64,000 nt of DNA from Thermoplasmata archaeon (GTDB taxonomy: Archaea; Thermoplasmatota; Thermoplasmata; Thermoplasmatales; GCA-001856825), in NCBI GenBank assembly GCA_021792355.1, contig JAJYUV010000002.1:62581-126580 (forward strand), read 5' to 3'. Positions 60,700 to 64,000 of this stretch are shown in pieces. Numbering within the stretch: the first letter of the stretch is position 1; every line of letters starts with the position of its first letter. The notes beneath the pieces were generated by a model. It was not told the origin of the DNA. It did no database searches and saw only the letters and a program-made list of their open reading frames with translations. The position numbers and the translations under genes were made by a program.

Positions 60700-63277
60700 T
60701 GTGATACGTTATCGCCTCTTCTACCTCTTTAGTACCAAGATTTTCCTTTAATACTTTTCCTTGCGCATAAGTCTTGTTCCCGCCGCCTTTTACGAGACCT
60801 TCCTTCTCAAGGACGCGCATGATGTCGAGTGCTGAGACCTCCGGGGACGAAGATGCGACTCTTATCTTTTCCCTAGAAATGACTATGCCCGTTGATGATG
60901 AGAGACTCTTGGAAACTGATTCTGCTATTGACTCGCTTACCGTCACTATTTTCAGGTCTTTGCCCTCATATCTTATACTGGAATACTCAAATCCTGACTC
61001 TATTGCCTTCTTGGTTTCTTCAAGGGTGCGGTTCAAGTCTTCAAATGCCTTTACCGGGTCTTCCCCCAGCCTCTCTCTGATCCCTGCGAGCTGATTGCTC
61101 TGCCTGTCTGAGTATTCAACCGCCGATTTGCCAGTAGCAAAATTGAATCTGATTATTCCATCTTGTATTCTTTCCACTTTGACTATCTTGATGTAGCCAA
61201 CCTCACCAGTTGAGTCAAGATGGGTCCCACCACATCCTTCTGCATCTATTCCTGGTATCTCGACAAGCCTGAGCTTGTTCCCTTCTGGTATTCCACCCTG
61301 ATAGAGAGTGAAACCGTACTTCTGCTCTGCATCGTTTCTGTTGACGAACTCCTTGTGTATGGGAAGATTCAGCCTGACTATTTCGTTGGCTCTATCCTCA
61401 ATCTTCGAAATCTCCTCCTGAGAAACCTCCTTGAAGTGCGTGACGTCCAGTCTGTTAACAGCCTCATCCTTTTGTGCCCCTGCCTGCCAGATGTGAGGTC
61501 CCAGAACATCGCGTATCGAGGAAAGAATTATGTGAGTTCCGGTATGGCTCTGCATCAGCCTTTTTCTCCTGTCAGACGCCACCATTCCGTGAATGGTCTC
61601 CCCCACCTTAATCCCACTGATGTCATCCACCCCGTGGACGATTGTGCCGTCCACTATCTTGACCTCATTTACGCTAACTTTTGTGCCGGCAGTAGTGATA
61701 ATACCCTTGTCGGAAGGCTGCCCTCCTCCCTCGGGGTAGAAGTACGTACTTTCAAGTATGATTCCACCTCCCTCGACACCTACCACCTTGCTGTTGAATT
61801 CCATAATCTTCTCGTTGTCATAGTATGACTTTTCCGTTGGAGGATACTTGTTCTTCAGGGAGAGTTCCTTCTCTTTGGGTTCCTTTCTGATGTTCGAGAA
61901 TCCCTTTGCCTTGTCTAGCCTTGCAGGGAACTTTATTCCAAGGGCATCGCATCTCTCCTTGACGTATTCTATTGGAAGCCCATTTGATTCGAATAGGAGA
62001 AGCACATCCTCTGCCCTTATTGCTCCACCCTTGGAGTACTTTTTGATCATCCCGTCTCCCTTCCCAAGCAGCTCCTCGAATCTCTCCACTTCCAGTCCGA
62101 TGATCTCCCTTGCCGAGCTTTCCAGACTTGTGTCAAGAATGCTCCGGAACCTGTCCTTCTGCTGCTCTACGAGGTCCCAAAGTTCAGTTTCTATTCCCAG
62201 TTTTTTCCTCGCAAGAAGTGCTCTCCTGATCAACATTCTGAGGACGTAGCCTGCCCTGGAGTTTGAAGGAACAAGGCCATCGTACAGAAGGATGGTGATT
62301 GCACGAGTGTGATCAGCCAAGATGTATATGTTTGACAGTTTGTCCAGATTGATTCGCTCCTCATCTTCAAGGGACTTCAAAAATTTCACTTCCGAACCGT
62401 CTTCGCTTGCGTAGGCGTCGATGAAGTTCCTCAGGAAATCCGGTCTCCTGATCCCGGCCTCCTTCATTAATTCCGAGACCATTTGAGGGTACAGAGCTTC
62501 ATAGATTGTGTCAGTGCCTTGGGACAGCCATGTAAATCTTTCGATGCCGTAGCCGGTATCGACTATCCTGTTCTCCATCTTCCTGTAACGCACACCGTCA
62601 ATTTCAACATCTCCATCGGCCACTTCGACCATGTCCATGAACACCAGCGTTGCCACCTCGAGACCTCTGACCATCACTTCGACGGAAGATCCTGCGTTGC
62701 CTCCGCCCGCCCACGGCTTCTCTTTAAACACGATTTCCTCTTTATTCACACCGAGGTGTTCAAGGAATTTTACAGCCAGCTCTATTGCCTTGTCCTTCCA
62801 GTAGATCTCTTTGCCTGGAAAATTGAACGCCTTGGCACCTCCCATTTCAAAAACGGAGAGATGTCTTCCCGTTTTTCCTACATTGTCTAGGTCAACGGTC
62901 CTGATACACGGCTGCGATACCACCAGTGGATTTCCGGGAGGCGGAACCTTGCCAGATGTTACGTGAGGCTGGAAATCGTAGATGCTTGCATTCACGAGAT
63001 AAACGTCCTCCCTCCACCTGGCCACTATCGGGTATCTCTTTACCCTCTTGTGGTCCAGCGCCTCGAAGAAAGAAAGAAACTCCTCCCTCATCTGCTGTAG
63101 GGAGTATTTCTTTGAGGTTGGAGGGTTGCCTATGAACGAGTAAGGATCACAAGGAATCTCACCGCAGGTGTTTCTTTTTGGATCAATCGTCCAAAATATC
63201 TTTCCGCAGTGGACACACGTTTTCCTCCTATAACCATTCTGTACAAAATAACCAATGACCTCTTCCCGTTCTGACAC
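60692..63277 (-). CDS. alaS: Alanyl-tRNA synthetase (archaeal type)
   Basis: 861 residues. An archaeal N-terminal zinc-like segment (KTCVHCGKIFWTIDPKRNTC) precedes the class II core (FEMGGAKAFNFPGKEIYW; TLVFMDMVEVADGDVE; YGIERFTWLSQGTDTIYEAL). The editing domain has HTGTHIILSSIRDVLG and CGGTHLDSTGEVG with the complete zinc site. The C-Ala end is near GGGNKTYAQGKVL. It charges tRNA-Ala and clears misacylated serine. It starts at GTG 63277, a leaderless start from a shared TATA element. Confidence 0.96.
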   Translation of the reverse strand: MSEREEVIGYFVQNGYRRKTCVHCGKIFWTIDPKRNTCGEIPCDPYSFIGNPPTSKKYSLQQMREEFLSFFEALDHKRVKRYPIVARWREDVYLVNASIYDFQPHVTSGKVPPPGNPLVVSQPCIRTVDLDNVGKTGRHLSVFEMGGAKAFNFPGKEIYWKDKAIELAVKFLEHLGVNKEEIVFKEKPWAGGGNAGSSVEVMVRGLEVATLVFMDMVEVADGDVEIDGVRYRKMENRIVDTGYGIERFTWLSQGTDTIYEALYPQMVSELMKEAGIRRPDFLRNFIDAYASEDGSEVKFLKSLEDEERINLDKLSNIYILADHTRAITILLYDGLVPSNSRAGYVLRMLIRRALLARKKLGIETELWDLVEQQKDRFRSILDTSLESSAREIIGLEVERFEELLGKGDGMIKKYSKGGAIRAEDVLLLFESNGLPIEYVKERCDALGIKFPARLDKAKGFSNIRKEPKEKELSLKNKYPPTEKSYYDNEKIMEFNSKVVGVEGGGIILESTYFYPEGGGQPSDKGIITTAGTKVSVNEVKIVDGTIVHGVDDISGIKVGETIHGMVASDRRKRLMQSHTGTHIILSSIRDVLGPHIWQAGAQKDEAVNRLDVTHFKEVSQEEISKIEDRANEIVRLNLPIHKEFVNRNDAEQKYGFTLYQGGIPEGNKLRLVEIPGIDAEGCGGTHLDSTGEVGYIKIVKVERIQDGIIRFNFATGKSAVEYSDRQSNQLAGIRERLGEDPVKAFEDLNRTLEETKKAIESGFEYSSIRYEGKDLKIVTVSESIAESVSKSLSSSTGIVISREKIRVASSSPEVSALDIMRVLEKEGLVKGGGNKTYAQGKVLKENLGTKEVEEAITYHSG

Positions 63278-63297
63278 AAGAGTGGAAGAATAACTAT

Positions 63298-63303
63298 TTT
63301 AAA
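63298..63303. promoter_or_regulatory. Shared palindromic TATA element between alaS and the methyltransferase gene
   Basis: TTTAAA is its own reverse complement. Its centre is 23.5 bases from the first base of both divergent GTG starts (63277 and 63324). One box could therefore direct leaderless transcription both ways, with orientation decided by the flanks (GAATAACTA to the left, read rightward; AATAAAGAA on the other strand). Confidence 0.5.
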
Positions 63304-63323
63304 TTCTTTATTCTGTTCAATCT

Positions 63324-64000
63324 GTGCTCGTAACAATATACAATGATAGCGAAATCTACTCGTTTTCCAACAAGGTTGGACTACTTTACATAAGGAATTT
63401 AGGAAACCTGGATACGAGGAAGATAACTCTATCCACCGGGGAAATAGAACTGGGGTCTCGAACATTCAGGACTCGGAAATCAACTCTGAACGACGTTTCG
63501 TCTTCAATAGAGAGGGGGCCCCAAATCGTCCTCCCGAAAGATGTAGCCCAGATATGTTTTGAACTTGATCTGCCGTTTAGCTCGAGACTGCTTGAAATAG
63601 GGGGCGGAGCGGGTGGTTTTTCCATTCTTGCTGCACTAATGTACAAACTCAGAATAGTGAGCTATGAGCTTGACGAGGAATACTTCCGACTGATGAAGAG
63701 GAACATCGCAAGATTTGAAGTGGAAGAATTCATTGATGCAAACAACAGGGACGGAAAGGAGGCGGACATCAATTCTTTCGAAAGCATATTCATAGACAAT
63801 CCGGAGCCCTGGAATTTCCTTGACACGAAGCTCACTGGCGACAAGAAGGTTTCGACCATTCTCCCTACCTATTCGCAAGCAGAGAGATTTTCGCGATTCC
63901 TCTTAAAAAAGGGTTTTTTAGTCAATGTTCATGAGCTCATAGACGTTCCCATGCAACTGAGTGCCATGGGAATGAGGCCCGAGACTTCGTTTCTGTACCA
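63324..64000 (+). CDS. SAM-dependent methyltransferase, tRNA m1A58 (TrmI-like), partial
   Basis: A partial gene running off the right edge; about 225 residues are visible. Start GTG 63324. An N-terminal beta domain (LYIRNLGNLDTRKITLSTGE; RTRKSTLNDVSSSIERGPQI) precedes the SAM fold: LLEIGGGAGGFSILAAL, then YELDEEYFRLMKRNI and SIFIDNPEPWNFLD. DNPEPW resembles the D-P-x-x-W of TrmI/Trm61 enzymes, which methylate N1 of adenosine 58 (and 57 in archaea) in the T loop. It lies divergent from alaS with a 46-base gap. Confidence 0.75.
   Translation, partial: MLVTIYNDSEIYSFSNKVGLLYIRNLGNLDTRKITLSTGEIELGSRTFRTRKSTLNDVSSSIERGPQIVLPKDVAQICFELDLPFSSRLLEIGGGAGGFSILAALMYKLRIVSYELDEEYFRLMKRNIARFEVEEFIDANNRDGKEADINSFESIFIDNPEPWNFLDTKLTGDKKVSTILPTYSQAERFSRFLLKKGFLVNVHELIDVPMQLSAMGMRPETSFLY

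Noticed and set aside
1..64000. CRISPR arrays, rRNA genes and complete insertion sequences
   Set aside because: No regularly spaced direct repeats, rRNA-like segments or transposase genes with terminal inverted repeats were seen on reading both strands.

Overview
The window looks like a chromosomal segment of a Thermoplasmata archaeon, most likely Thermoplasmatales or a close acidophilic relative. The support is as follows: archaeal-type AlaRS and GlyRS, an Sm-like/L37e/PurF cluster, CDP-archaeol synthase, a geranylgeranyl reductase-like enzyme, archease, an XPD-type helicase, KaiC-like ATPases, an archaeal presenilin homologue, and ferredoxin-dependent 2-oxoacid oxidoreductases. Many genes start with GTG or TTG about 20-30 bases downstream of a TATA-like element, which is the leaderless arrangement. 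Genes inside operons more often carry GGAGG/GGTGA ribosome-binding sites. No species is assigned; base composition is moderate.

Layout. 1-2.4 kb: the end of a probable LeuRS gene, a crotonase and two poorly characterised proteins on the minus strand. 2.6-8.8 kb: a tight operon porG-porD-porA-porB-iorA-iorB-ketopantoate reductase, for ferredoxin-linked oxidation of pyruvate-type and aryl 2-oxoacids. 8.8-10.6 kb: lsm-rpl37e-purF on the minus strand; rpl37e is a 53-codon gene that overlaps the start of purF. 10.7-21.4 kb: mainly plus-strand housekeeping genes (MTA phosphorylase, beta-CASP RNase, an HTH/binding-protein fusion, XPD helicase, a flippase, archease, an anion permease, an MTA/SAH deaminase-like amidohydrolase), with CDP-archaeol synthase on the minus strand. 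21.3-24.5 kb: a minus operon of a CBS protein, glyS and a stand-alone asparagine synthetase ATP-pyrophosphatase domain. 24.8-37.5 kb: a mosaic of tRNA-Glu, tRNA-His, transporters, AlaX, a pair of KaiC-like proteins (one without its Walker A lysine), a sugar epimerase, a Nudix enzyme, a HAD hydrolase, an isochorismatase-like protein, an Ada-like AraC/alkyltransferase fusion, a DUF72 protein and a third KaiC-like ATPase.

38.0-48.4 kb is the clearest catabolic island: a complete dipeptide-type ABC transporter (binding protein, two permeases, two ATPases), then an Asp/Glu/hydantoin racemase and the A and B subunits of an N-methylhydantoinase/5-oxoprolinase-type enzyme, with an Lrp/AsnC regulator convergent at its end. 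The inference is uptake, racemisation and ring-opening of a hydantoin- or lactam-like compound. 49-49.7 kb holds tRNA-Ala beside a decayed tyrosine-recombinase C-terminus and an inverted copy of the tRNA T-arm, suggesting an old integration site. 49.9-64 kb returns to core functions: heme O synthase-type prenyltransferase, a second AlaX, grpE-dnaK-dnaJ, a presenilin-like protease, a ChrB-domain protein, a geranylgeranyl reductase-like enzyme, a site-2 protease, alaS, and a methyltransferase running off the end and sharing one palindromic TATA element with alaS.

No rRNA, CRISPR array or intact insertion sequence was seen. No large, clearly new defence or mobile system was recognised. The best candidates for follow-up are the tRNA-Ala integration scar, the KaiC/pseudo-KaiC pair, the hydantoin island, the Ada-like protein without its metal-binding domain, and the symmetric alaS promoter.
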